The notes beneath the pieces were generated by a model. That model had not been told where the DNA came from, made no database searches, and saw only the letters and a list, made by a program, of their open reading frames with translations. DNA of 64,000 bases from Enterobacteriaceae bacterium UBA5654 (GTDB lineage: Bacteria; Pseudomonadota; Gammaproteobacteria; Enterobacterales; Enterobacteriaceae): positions 121,387-185,386 of the forward strand of contig DIJC01000013.1 of assembly GCA_002421005.1 (NCBI GenBank). The letters are read 5' to 3'. The position numbers and the translations under genes are program-made. Positions within the stretch are counted from its first letter, which is position 1. Each line of letters begins with the position of its first letter. This document shows positions 1 to 7,949 of this stretch, piece after piece.

Positions 1-3
1 GCA

Positions 4-33
4 GGGCCCTTTCACTGAAAGGGCCTTTTTTTT
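4..33 (+). terminator. Rho-independent terminator of the gene left of the window
   Basis: A ten-base-pair stem (positions 5-14 with 16-25, GGCCCTTTCA against its complement) is followed by eight T residues. In E. coli the gene that ends here is nadR; none of its coding sequence is in the window, so that identity is inference from gene order. Confidence 0.75.
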
Positions 34-230
34 GCTGGAACAGGGTTTGTGGATATCATTATTGACAGTAACGCTATTTATCAGGCGCAGGGAAGACAGT
101 ATTTATTGCCTATAAAACGTCGAATGAAGGCGAACCATGACGAAAGCACCTTTCGGTACCCTGGCTGGAAACGGAAATTGAGACAGGAATATTTTTAGAT
201 TTAATTAAACTGAGTTTAAGAAATAGTAAA

Positions 231-252
231 GCGAATGACCGGAGCCATTCGC
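231..252 (-). terminator. Possible ettA terminator hairpin
   Basis: GCGAATG and CATTCGC form an inverted repeat just after the ettA stop codon when read on the minus strand, followed by a T-containing but weak tract. It may terminate or stabilise the ettA transcript. Confidence 0.4.
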
Positions 253-261
253 TTCAGGCAA

Positions 262-1929
262 TTACTTAGCGATACGCTTGTACTTGATACGCTTCGGCTC
301 CAGCGCGTCAGCGCCCAGCGTGCGTTTCTTGTACTCTTCGTATTCGGTAAAGTTACCTTCGAAGAACTCGACTTTACCTTCATCCTGGTAATCCAGAATG
401 TGGGTAGCGATACGGTCGAGGAACCAGCGATCGTGCGAGATCACCATCGCGCAGCCGGGGAATTCCAGCAGGGCGTTTTCCAGCGCGCGCAGGGTTTCGA
501 TATCCAGGTCGTTGGTCGGTTCATCGAGCAGCAGCATGTTGCCACCGACCTGCAACAGCTTCGCCAGATGCAGACGACCGCGTTCACCGCCGGACAGCTC
601 GCCGACGCGTTTGCCCTGATCAACCCCTTTGAAGTTGAAGCGGCCAACGTAGGCGCGGCTCGGCATTTCGGTGTTGCCGATTTTCATAATATCCAGCCCG
701 CCGGACACTTCTTCCCACACGGTTTTGCTGTTATCCATCGCGTCGCGGAACTGATCGACCGATGCCAGCTTGACGGTTTCACCCAGTTCAATGCTGCCCG
801 CGTCCGGCTGCTCCTGGCCTGAGATCATGCGGAAGAGGGTGGATTTACCCGCGCCGTTCGGACCGATAATGCCGACAATCGCGCCTTTCGGTACGGAGAA
901 GCTCAGATCGTCAATCAGCAGGCGATCGCCATAGGATTTACGCAGGTTAGACACTTCAACGACTTTATCGCCCAGACGCGGTCCAGGTGGAATAAACAGT
1001 TCGTTGGTTTCGTTACGTTTCTGGTATTCGGTGCTGTTAAGCTCTTCGAAGCGCGCCAGACGGGCTTTGCCCTTCGACTGACGGCCTTTCGCACCCTGAC
1101 GCACCCACTCCAGCTCTTTCTCAATGGATTTACGGCGCGCTGCTTCCTGCGAGGCTTCCTGCGCCAGACGCTGATCTTTCTGCTCCAGCCAGGAAGAGTA
1201 GTTGCCTTCCCACGGAATACCTTCGCCACGGTCCAGTTCCAGGATCCAGCCCGCCACGTTATCGAGGAAATAACGGTCGTGGGTAATGGCGACCACGGTG
1301 CCTTCGAAATCGTGCAGGAAGCGTTCCAGCCACGCCACGGATTCGGCATCCAGGTGGTTGGTCGGTTCGTCGAGCAGCAGCATGTCCGGTTTTTCCAGCA
1401 GCAGGCGGCACAGCGCCACGCGGCGGCGTTCACCCCCGGAAAGCTTCTCTACTTTTGCGTCCCAGTCCGGCAGGCGCAGGGCATCGGCGGCGCGTTCAAG
1501 CTGGACGTTCAGGTTATGGCCGTCGTGCGCCTGAATAATCTCTTCCAGCTTGCCCTGTTCAGCGGCGAGCTTGTCGAAATCAGCGTCTGGCTCGGCATAC
1601 AGCGCGTAGACTTCATCCAGACGTTTCAGCGCGCCGACCACGTCGGCCACCGCTTCCTCGATGGATTCACGGACGGTGTGTTCCGGGTTCAGCTTCGGTT
1701 CCTGCGGCAGATAGCCGATTTTAAGACCGGGCTGCGGACGCGCTTCACCTTCGATATCAGTATCGATACCCGCCATGATGCGCAGCAGGGTGGACTTACC
1801 GGCACCGTTCAGGCCCAGTACGCCGATTTTTGCCCCAGGGAAGAAGCTCAGAGAGATGTTTTTCAAAATATGACGTTTCGGCGGAACCACTTTGCCGACA
1901 CGATGCATGGTATAAACGAATTGAGCCAC
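262..1929 (-). CDS. ettA: Energy-dependent translational throttle protein EttA (ABC-F ATPase)
   Basis: EttA binds the ribosomal E site and gates entry of the first-peptide-bond complex into elongation according to ATP/ADP level. It is cytosolic with no membrane domain. Two ABC cassettes are visible: Walker A GLNGAGKS with signature LSGGERRRVAL and DEPTNHLD in the first half, and GPNGAGKS, LSGGERGRLHL and DEPTNDLD in the second, joined by a charged linker. The frame is open further upstream, but a GTG at 1929 gives MAQFVYTMHRV and 555 residues, the length of E. coli EttA, so I choose that start. It is divergent from slt with a gap of 200 bases. Confidence 0.96.
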   Translation of the reverse strand: MAQFVYTMHRVGKVVPPKRHILKNISLSFFPGAKIGVLGLNGAGKSTLLRIMAGIDTDIEGEARPQPGLKIGYLPQEPKLNPEHTVRESIEEAVADVVGALKRLDEVYALYAEPDADFDKLAAEQGKLEEIIQAHDGHNLNVQLERAADALRLPDWDAKVEKLSGGERRRVALCRLLLEKPDMLLLDEPTNHLDAESVAWLERFLHDFEGTVVAITHDRYFLDNVAGWILELDRGEGIPWEGNYSSWLEQKDQRLAQEASQEAARRKSIEKELEWVRQGAKGRQSKGKARLARFEELNSTEYQKRNETNELFIPPGPRLGDKVVEVSNLRKSYGDRLLIDDLSFSVPKGAIVGIIGPNGAGKSTLFRMISGQEQPDAGSIELGETVKLASVDQFRDAMDNSKTVWEEVSGGLDIMKIGNTEMPSRAYVGRFNFKGVDQGKRVGELSGGERGRLHLAKLLQVGGNMLLLDEPTNDLDIETLRALENALLEFPGCAMVISHDRWFLDRIATHILDYQDEGKVEFFEGNFTEYEEYKKRTLGADALEPKRIKYKRIAK

Positions 1930-2129
1930 GTTGGACTTCGCCTCTTTTATGGTAATGAGTTCAGAGCCGAAGTGTAGCCGTTTTCCGCAGTGAATCCCAG
2001 CGGACCGGATCCGCAGCGTTAACGTAAAAAAATGCCCGGAACGTGGCGCGATATGCAATGTCTGATTAGCATAAAGTGATTACGCGGCACGATGCTGCCT
2101 GAAATGCACCTTTAAAAGAGGAAGAGCTT

Positions 2130-4067
2130 GTGGAGAAAGCTAAACATGTGGCCTGGCGTCTTCTGACGGTTAGTGCTTGCCTGCTAACCGTCAGTTACCA
2201 GGTCCACGCTGACTCACTGGATGAGCAACGCAATCGCTATGCTCAAATTAAACAGGCATGGGATAACCACCAGATGGATACGGTGAGTCAACTGATGCCC
2301 ACGTTGCAGAGCTATCCGCTGTATCCCTACCTTGAATACCGCCAGATCACCGACGATTTGCAGAATCAGACCGCGATTGCGGTAACTAATTTCGTGCGTG
2401 CTAATCCGACGCTGCCCACTGCCCGCTCGCTGCAATCGCGTTTTGTGAACGAGCTGGCGCGCCGCGAAGACTGGCGCGGGCTGCTGGCGTTCAGCCCGGA
2501 TAAACCGGGCTCCACGGAAGCCCAGTGTAATTACTACTACGCGAAGTGGAATACCGGTCAGGCGCAGGAAGCCTGGGACGGAGCTAAAGAGTTATGGTTA
2601 ACCGGCAAAAGCCAGCCGAACGCCTGCGATAAACTGTTCGGAGCCTGGCGCGCTTCCGGCAATCAGGACCCGCGTGCGTATCTGGAGCGGATCCGTCTGG
2701 CGATGAAAGCAGGCAACACCGGGCTGGTGACAGTGTTAGCCGGGCAAATGCCCGCTGATTATCAGACGATCTCCACGGCGATTATCTCGCTGGCTAATGC
2801 TCCTGACAGCGTGCTGACTTTCGCCCGGATGACCGGCGCGACCGATTTTACCCGCCAGATGGCCGCCGTGGCGTTTGCCAGCGTCGCACGTCAGGACGCG
2901 GAAAACGCCCGTCTGATGATCCCTTCACTGGTGCAGGCACAGGAACTGAATGAAGACCAGACCCAGGAACTGCGCGATATCGTCGCGTGGCGGCTGATGG
3001 GTAATGACGTGACTGAAGAACAGGCCCGCTGGCGTGATGATGCGATCATGCGCTCGCAGTCCATCTCCATTGTCGAACGCCGTGTGCGGATGGCGCTGGG
3101 CACCGGCGACCGCAAGGGGCTAAATACCTGGCTGTCGCGTTTACCGATGGAAGCCAAAGAGAAAGATGAGTGGCGCTACTGGCAGGCGGATTTGCTCATG
3201 GAGCGCGGACGGGAAAGCGAAGCCAAAGAGATCCTCCACGCCCTGATGCAGCAGCGTGGCTTTTATCCGATGATTGCCGCGCGTCGTCTTGGTGAAGACT
3301 ATCAGCTTCAGATCGACAAAGCGTCGGGCAGCGTTGCGCCTGCGCTGGTGGACGGCGCGGAAATGGCGCGGGTGCGCGAGCTGATGTACTGGGGGCTGGA
3401 TAACACCGCTCGCAGCGAGTGGGCTAATCTGGTCAGCAGCCGGACGAAAGCGGAGCAGGCGCAGCTTGCGCGCTATGCCTTTGATCGCCAGTGGTGGGAT
3501 TTGAGCGTACAGGCGACGATTGCCGGTAAGCTGTGGGATCAGCTCGAAGAGCGCTTCCCGCTGGCGTGGAAAGACGTTTTTGCACGCTACACCAGCGGCA
3601 AAAATATCCCGCAAAGTTATGCGATGGCGATTGCCCGTCAGGAAAGCGCGTGGAACCCGAAAGTTCGCTCACCGGTTGGCGCATCCGGCCTGATGCAAAT
3701 CATGCCCGCCACTGCCACCCACACGGTGAAAATGTTCTCCATTCCGGGCTATACCAGTCAGGGACAGCTTCTCGATCCTGATACCAATATCAATATCGGG
3801 ACCCGCTATCTGGAATATGTCTATCAGCAGTTTGGCAATAACCGCATCTTTGCGTCCGCTGCCTACAACGCCGGGCCGGGCCGCGTGCGCACCTGGCTTG
3901 GCAACAGTGCCGGGCGTATCGATGCGGTGGCGTTCGTAGAGAGCATTCCGTTCTCTGAAACGCGCGGCTATGTGAAAAACGTGCTGGCCTACGATGCCTA
4001 CTACCGCTACTTCATGGGACAGAAACCGGAGATCCTTGAGGATGCGGAATGGCAACGTCGTTACTGA
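2130..4067 (+). CDS. slt: Soluble lytic murein transglycosylase Slt70
   Basis: This periplasmic exo-lytic transglycosylase cleaves the MurNAc-GlcNAc bond of peptidoglycan, forming 1,6-anhydroMurNAc. The protein has 645 residues, the usual length. It starts with GTG, has a signal peptide ending near residue 27 (cleavage after HADS-like sequence), then a long helical superhelix region, and the C-terminal lysozyme-like catalytic domain from about residue 470. The catalytic glutamate is Glu505 of the precursor in RQESAWN, followed by the family motif GASGLMQIMPATA. It lies directly upstream of trpR, as in E. coli. Confidence 0.97.
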   Translation: MEKAKHVAWRLLTVSACLLTVSYQVHADSLDEQRNRYAQIKQAWDNHQMDTVSQLMPTLQSYPLYPYLEYRQITDDLQNQTAIAVTNFVRANPTLPTARSLQSRFVNELARREDWRGLLAFSPDKPGSTEAQCNYYYAKWNTGQAQEAWDGAKELWLTGKSQPNACDKLFGAWRASGNQDPRAYLERIRLAMKAGNTGLVTVLAGQMPADYQTISTAIISLANAPDSVLTFARMTGATDFTRQMAAVAFASVARQDAENARLMIPSLVQAQELNEDQTQELRDIVAWRLMGNDVTEEQARWRDDAIMRSQSISIVERRVRMALGTGDRKGLNTWLSRLPMEAKEKDEWRYWQADLLMERGRESEAKEILHALMQQRGFYPMIAARRLGEDYQLQIDKASGSVAPALVDGAEMARVRELMYWGLDNTARSEWANLVSSRTKAEQAQLARYAFDRQWWDLSVQATIAGKLWDQLEERFPLAWKDVFARYTSGKNIPQSYAMAIARQESAWNPKVRSPVGASGLMQIMPATATHTVKMFSIPGYTSQGQLLDPDTNINIGTRYLEYVYQQFGNNRIFASAAYNAGPGRVRTWLGNSAGRIDAVAFVESIPFSETRGYVKNVLAYDAYYRYFMGQKPEILEDAEWQRRY

Positions 4068-4088
4068 TCCGCACGAGTTGTGATATGC

Positions 4089-4110
4089 TTGTACTCGTTT
4101 AAGAGTACAA
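4089..4110 (+). promoter_or_regulatory. Trp repressor operator upstream of trpR
   Basis: A perfect palindrome with half-sites TTGTACTC and GAGTACAA is separated by GTTTAA, about 50 bases ahead of the trpR start codon. It contains the GTACT/AGTAC core of known Trp repressor operators, which supports autoregulation of trpR as in E. coli. Confidence 0.8.
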
Positions 4111-4116
4111 CAGCAG

Positions 4117-4140
4117 GATGACGCCGGTCCCGGCGTCATC
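4117..4140 (+). terminator. GC-rich hairpin between slt and trpR
   Basis: GATGACGCCG (4117-4126) pairs with CGGCGTCATC (4131-4140) around a four-base loop. No T run follows, so it may be an mRNA stabiliser or a Rho-linked end for slt rather than a classical terminator. It lies within the trpR leader. Confidence 0.5.
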
Positions 4141-4161
4141 ACTTCACAGGGGCGGCGTAAC

Positions 4162-4491
4162 ATGAATCAGCAATCACCATACTCATCGGCGCTGGCCGGG
4201 CAGCGTCAACAGGAGTGGCTTCGTTTTGTCGAGCTGCTGACCCAGTCCTGCGCGCAGGATCTGCAACTTCCGCTGCTGCAATTGATGCTCACCCCGGACG
4301 AACGCGAGGCGCTCGGTACGCGGGTAAGAATTATTGAGGAATTGCTGCGCGGCGAAATGAGCCAGCGCGAGCTGAAAAACGAGCTGGGTGCGGGGATCGC
4401 CACCATCACCCGGGGTTCAAACAGCCTGAAATCTGCGCCGGTTGAGCTACGCCAGTGGCTGGAAACGGTGCTGCTAAAACCTCAGTCATAA
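4162..4491 (+). CDS. trpR: Trp operon repressor TrpR
   Basis: TrpR is a homodimeric, tryptophan-activated DNA-binding repressor of trp, aroH, aroL, mtr and its own gene. The protein has 109 residues, against 108 in E. coli. The helix-turn-helix part (SQRELKNELGAGIATITRGS) and the preceding LPLLQLMLTPDEREALGTRVRI helices are intact. The start follows GGGGCGGCG in a plausible ribosome-binding position. The last 10 bases overlap the convergent yjjX 3' end. Confidence 0.97.
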   Translation: MNQQSPYSSALAGQRQQEWLRFVELLTQSCAQDLQLPLLQLMLTPDEREALGTRVRIIEELLRGEMSQRELKNELGAGIATITRGSNSLKSAPVELRQWLETVLLKPQS

Positions 4492-5006
4492 ATCGCATTA
4501 TGAAAAGGACTGAGCGCCAGAATCACCGCCTGATGATACACGCTGCTGCGGGTGAGTTTACCGGCGGTGAAAATGCCTATCGCGCCTTCTTTGCGGCCAA
4601 TTTCATCAATCCCCGTATAGCGTGACATCACCGGCCCCAGTGCTTCGCCCGTCTGCACCTTATCGAGGATCGCCGCTGGCAACGGCAGGGTGGCGGAACG
4701 CGCTTCACCGCGCCGCGCGTCCTTTTCGATCACTACCCAGCTAAAGGTGCTGCCCTCGTCGATGCCTGCTTCAATCGCCACCCAAAAATCGGCGTCCGGG
4801 CACTGTTGCCGGGCGTGCTGCACGCGGTTTCGCGCGCCCGCGCGCGTTTCTTCGCTGCCAAACGGCTGCTCCGGCACGCCGCTGTCGACGGAAACGGACG
4901 CAATGTGACACGTGCCTTCACCGAAGATCTCGCTAAATGCCTGGTAAATTGCCTGAATTTTGGCGGGATTAGTGGTAGCTACGACAACATTGTGCATAAT
5001 CATCAT
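4482..5006 (-). CDS. yjjX: Non-canonical purine NTP phosphatase (ITPase/XTPase) YjjX
   Basis: YjjX hydrolyses inosine and xanthosine triphosphates, helping to keep deaminated purines out of nucleic acids. The sequence shows the family start VVVATTNPAKIQAI, the GSEETRAGARNR segment and the IEAGID metal/nucleotide site. There are ATG codons at 5006, 5003 and 4997. E. coli YjjX aligns best with the third (MHNVVVATT), while a GAGAG sequence fits the first two, so the true start is uncertain by three residues. The gene converges on trpR with a 10-base overlap. Confidence 0.95.
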   Translation of the reverse strand: MMIMHNVVVATTNPAKIQAIYQAFSEIFGEGTCHIASVSVDSGVPEQPFGSEETRAGARNRVQHARQQCPDADFWVAIEAGIDEGSTFSWVVIEKDARRGEARSATLPLPAAILDKVQTGEALGPVMSRYTGIDEIGRKEGAIGIFTAGKLTRSSVYHQAVILALSPFHNAIYD

Positions 5007-5049
5007 TAACTCTCATTCAAATATCATCGCAGTATAACGGATAAACAAC

Positions 5050-5697
5050 ATGTTACAGGTATACCTTGTTCGCCACGGTGAGACGCAGTGGAACGCCGAG
5101 CGACGTATTCAGGGTCAGTCAGACAGTCCGCTCACTGAAAAGGGCGAGCAGCAGGCCCGTCAGGTGGGAGAGCGTGCTAAAGCGCTCGGCATCACCCACA
5201 TCATTTCCAGCGATTTAGGCCGTACTCAGCAAACCGCCGCCATTATTGCCGAAGCCTGCGGCTGCGACATTACGCTGGATGCGCGTTTGCGCGAGCTGGA
5301 TATGGGCGTGCTGGAAGAGCGGCATATTGATTCGCTGACCAGCGAGGAAGAAGCCTGGCGTCGCCAGCTGGTTAACGGCACGGCGGACGGACGTATTCCC
5401 GATGGCGAGTCAATGCAGGATCTCAGCGACCGTATGCACGCGGCGCTGGCAGAGTGTCTGGAATTACCGGAGGGAAGCCGTCCGCTGGTAGTGAGCCACG
5501 GCATGGCGCTGGGCTGCCTGGTCAGTACCATCCTCGGCCTGCCTGCCTGGGCGGAGCGTCGTCTGCGTTTGCGTAACTGCTCGATCTCGCGGATTGATTA
5601 TCAGCAAAGCCCGTGGCTGGCGTCTGGCTGGGTGGTTGAAACGGCAGGCGACGTCTCGCATCTTGACGCACCTGCTCTGGACGAATTACAGCGTTAG
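5050..5697 (+). CDS. gpmB: Histidine phosphatase family protein GpmB (YtjC)
   Basis: This is a member of the phosphoglycerate mutase-like branch of the histidine phosphatases. The phospho-acceptor motif LVRHGETQWN is at the N-terminus and the second active-site histidine is in VVSHGMALGC. The length of 215 residues equals the E. coli protein. Despite the gene name, mutase activity is doubtful in the family and a phosphatase role on small phospho-metabolites is more likely. The stop codon overlaps the convergent rob stop by four bases. Confidence 0.93.
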   Translation: MLQVYLVRHGETQWNAERRIQGQSDSPLTEKGEQQARQVGERAKALGITHIISSDLGRTQQTAAIIAEACGCDITLDARLRELDMGVLEERHIDSLTSEEEAWRRQLVNGTADGRIPDGESMQDLSDRMHAALAECLELPEGSRPLVVSHGMALGCLVSTILGLPAWAERRLRLRNCSISRIDYQQSPWLASGWVVETAGDVSHLDAPALDELQR

Positions 5698-6563
5698 CGG
5701 CGGATCGGAATCAGGTATTCGCAGCGAATTTGAATCGGCGGTTCCTGATTCCGGGCTTCATCCTGCGGGAAGAAGCGCTCAATATCCTGACCTTTACGGC
5801 GGGTAAGGTTGAGCATCGGCATACAGGTGCCGTAAACCGTCAGAATAAACTCCTGTAAACCGGTTCCTGGCCCTTCGTAGGTAAACTGAACGTACTCGCC
5901 GCCTTCCAGCTTCACCGGCTGGCTTTCCGGCAGGTGAGTGCTCATCATGTCCGTCGTCAGCGCGGTGGTGTAAAACACTTCCTGCTCGTCATCTTTTTCG
6001 AGACTCGGGCGTGGCTCATGCAAACCGTACAGTACGCGCGGCAGCTTCGGTGAATTACCGAGGAAATCGCGCCAGAAATGCACCCGCATCTGGTTACGGA
6101 AATCGGAAATTTCTTCCAGTTTACAGGTATAGCTCTGCGTCACCCCGATCAGTTCAAGCGGTTGCAGGGTCATGAATTCATACTGCGGCATACTGAATTC
6201 TGCGAGGCGCAGCGGCGGGCGCATTCCGTACGAATTCCAGTCCGGCGTGCGGCGATAGAGCGCTGGCGTCAGGTTAAACTGTTTTTTAAACGCGCGGGTA
6301 AAAGTCTGCTGCGAGTCGAAACGGTATTGAAGCGCAATGTCCAGAATCGGGCGCGCGGTCAGACGCAGGGCAACGGCGGATTTGGAGAGGCGGCGCGCAC
6401 GGATATAGGCACCAATGGCATGGCCCGTCACATCTTTAAACATCCTTTGCAGATGCCACTTGGAATAGCCCGCTTTTGCCGCCACATTATCCAGTGACAG
6501 GGGCTGATCAAGATGACTTTCCAGCCAGGTAAGTAGATCGCGAATGATCCCAGCCTGATCCAT
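5694..6563 (-). CDS. rob: Transcriptional activator Rob (AraC/XylS family)
   Basis: Rob is an activator of the mar/sox/rob regulon (multidrug efflux, superoxide and organic solvent tolerance). Residues about 1-105 hold the two AraC-type helix-turn-helix units (SLDNVAAKAGYSKWHLQRMFK and ILDIALQYRFDSQQTFTRAFKK). Residues about 120-289 form the GyrI-like ligand-binding domain that distinguishes Rob from MarA and SoxS. The 289-residue length matches E. coli. It is transcribed away from creA; the 209-base gap between them holds both promoters, with no further gene. Confidence 0.96.
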   Translation of the reverse strand: MDQAGIIRDLLTWLESHLDQPLSLDNVAAKAGYSKWHLQRMFKDVTGHAIGAYIRARRLSKSAVALRLTARPILDIALQYRFDSQQTFTRAFKKQFNLTPALYRRTPDWNSYGMRPPLRLAEFSMPQYEFMTLQPLELIGVTQSYTCKLEEISDFRNQMRVHFWRDFLGNSPKLPRVLYGLHEPRPSLEKDDEQEVFYTTALTTDMMSTHLPESQPVKLEGGEYVQFTYEGPGTGLQEFILTVYGTCMPMLNLTRRKGQDIERFFPQDEARNQEPPIQIRCEYLIPIRR

Positions 6564-6772
6564 ATAATGTCCTCATCCATTTACGCAGGTGCCTGATACT
6601 AAGGTAGCGGATAATAGCATTTTTTGACGTTTTAGCATTCAGTGTTTTTTTTGCTGATAAGTGCGGTTGAGACTCACCGGAAAAGATGATCTTTGTAATC
6701 CTGTGATCTATAAACAGTTTCTTTAAAAAAGTTGAATAATCACGCAGTTAAATCTTTGGAAACGGTAACAAT

Positions 6773-7246
6773 ATGAAATACAAGAGTTTAGTTCTGTCAC
6801 TGCTGTTAACCTCTGCTGCGCAGATCGCTCATGCTGAGGAGATCGGTTCTGTCGATACGGTTTTCAAAATGTTTGGCCCGGATCACAAAATCGTGGTGGA
6901 AGCCTTTGACGATCCCGATATCAACAACGTCACCTGCTATATCAGCCGCGCCAAAACCGGCGGCATCAAAGGCGGCCTGGGGCTGGCGGAAGATACCTCT
7001 GACGCCGCGATTTCCTGTCAGCAGGTTGGCCCGATTGAACTAAGCGACAAAATTAAAGACGCTAAAGGTAAGGGCAGTGTGGTATTCCAGAAGCGGACTT
7101 CGCTGGTATTTAAGAAATTGCAGGTGGTACGATTCTACGACGCCAAACGTAACACCCTGGCCTACCTCGCGTATTCCGATAAAGTCGTGGAGGGGTCGCC
7201 AAAAAACGCGCTTAGCGCAGTACCTATTATGCCGTGGAGCCGATAA
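6773..7246 (+). CDS. creA: CreA family periplasmic protein
   Basis: First gene of creABCD. The 157-residue protein has a clear signal peptide (MKYKSLVLSLLLTSAAQIAHA, cut near residue 21) and two cysteines in the mature part. The biochemical function of CreA is unknown; conservation of the linkage to the CreBC two-component system is the main clue. The start codon follows GGAAACGGTAACAAT. The gap to creB is 13 bases, suggesting one transcript. Confidence 0.93.
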   Translation: MKYKSLVLSLLLTSAAQIAHAEEIGSVDTVFKMFGPDHKIVVEAFDDPDINNVTCYISRAKTGGIKGGLGLAEDTSDAAISCQQVGPIELSDKIKDAKGKGSVVFQKRTSLVFKKLQVVRFYDAKRNTLAYLAYSDKVVEGSPKNALSAVPIMPWSR

Positions 7247-7259
7247 ACAGGGATAGCCT

Positions 7260-7949
7260 ATGCAGCCACCGTTAATCTGGTTAGTGGAAGATGAAGTCAG
7301 CATTGCGGAAACGCTCATTTATACCCTGCAACAGGAAGGCTTCGCGGTAGAAGCCTTTGAACGTGGCCTGCCCGCGCTGGAGCGGGCGCGGCGGCAACTG
7401 CCGGATCTGGCGATCCTTGATATCGGCCTGCCGGACATCAGCGGGTTTGAACTGTGCCGCCAGCTTCAGGCGAACTATCCTTCCCTGCCGATCCTGTTTC
7501 TCACCGCCCGTAATGATGAAATTGATAAGCTGCTTGGGCTGGAAATGGGCGCGGATGACTATATTGCGAAACCATTTTCACCGCGTGAAGTGTGCGCCCG
7601 CGTGCGGGTAGTGCTGCGGCGGCTGCATAAAAGCAGCGAACCGTCGGCGCTACAGCGCATTGGTCAGTTTGAGCTGAATGAAGCGGGGGCGCAAATCTGC
7701 TGGTGCGGGCAAACGCTGCCGCTGACCCGCTACGAATATTTATTGCTGAAAACCCTGCTAAAGTCCCCCGGCCAGGTTTTTTCCCGCCAGCAACTGATGG
7801 ACAAAGTGTGGGTCGATGCGCAGGAAAGTTTCGATCGCACGGTCGATACCCACATTAAAACCCTGCGCGGCAAGCTGCGGGCGGTGAACCCGGAGATGTC
7901 TCCCATCAACACTCACCGGGGGCTGGGCTACAGTCTGGGGCTGCACTGA
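7260..7949 (+). CDS. creB: Two-component response regulator CreB (OmpR family)
   Basis: CreB is a DNA-binding response regulator of the cre regulon, active during growth on fermentation products or in minimal medium. The receiver domain has the acidic pair EDE near residue 10, the phospho-acceptor Asp54 in ILDIGLPDISG, and the conserved Lys in AKPFSPRE. A winged-helix domain of OmpR type occupies about residues 130-229. The stop codon shares a base with the creC start, so the sensor and regulator are translationally coupled. Confidence 0.96.
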   Translation: MQPPLIWLVEDEVSIAETLIYTLQQEGFAVEAFERGLPALERARRQLPDLAILDIGLPDISGFELCRQLQANYPSLPILFLTARNDEIDKLLGLEMGADDYIAKPFSPREVCARVRVVLRRLHKSSEPSALQRIGQFELNEAGAQICWCGQTLPLTRYEYLLLKTLLKSPGQVFSRQQLMDKVWVDAQESFDRTVDTHIKTLRGKLRAVNPEMSPINTHRGLGYSLGLH

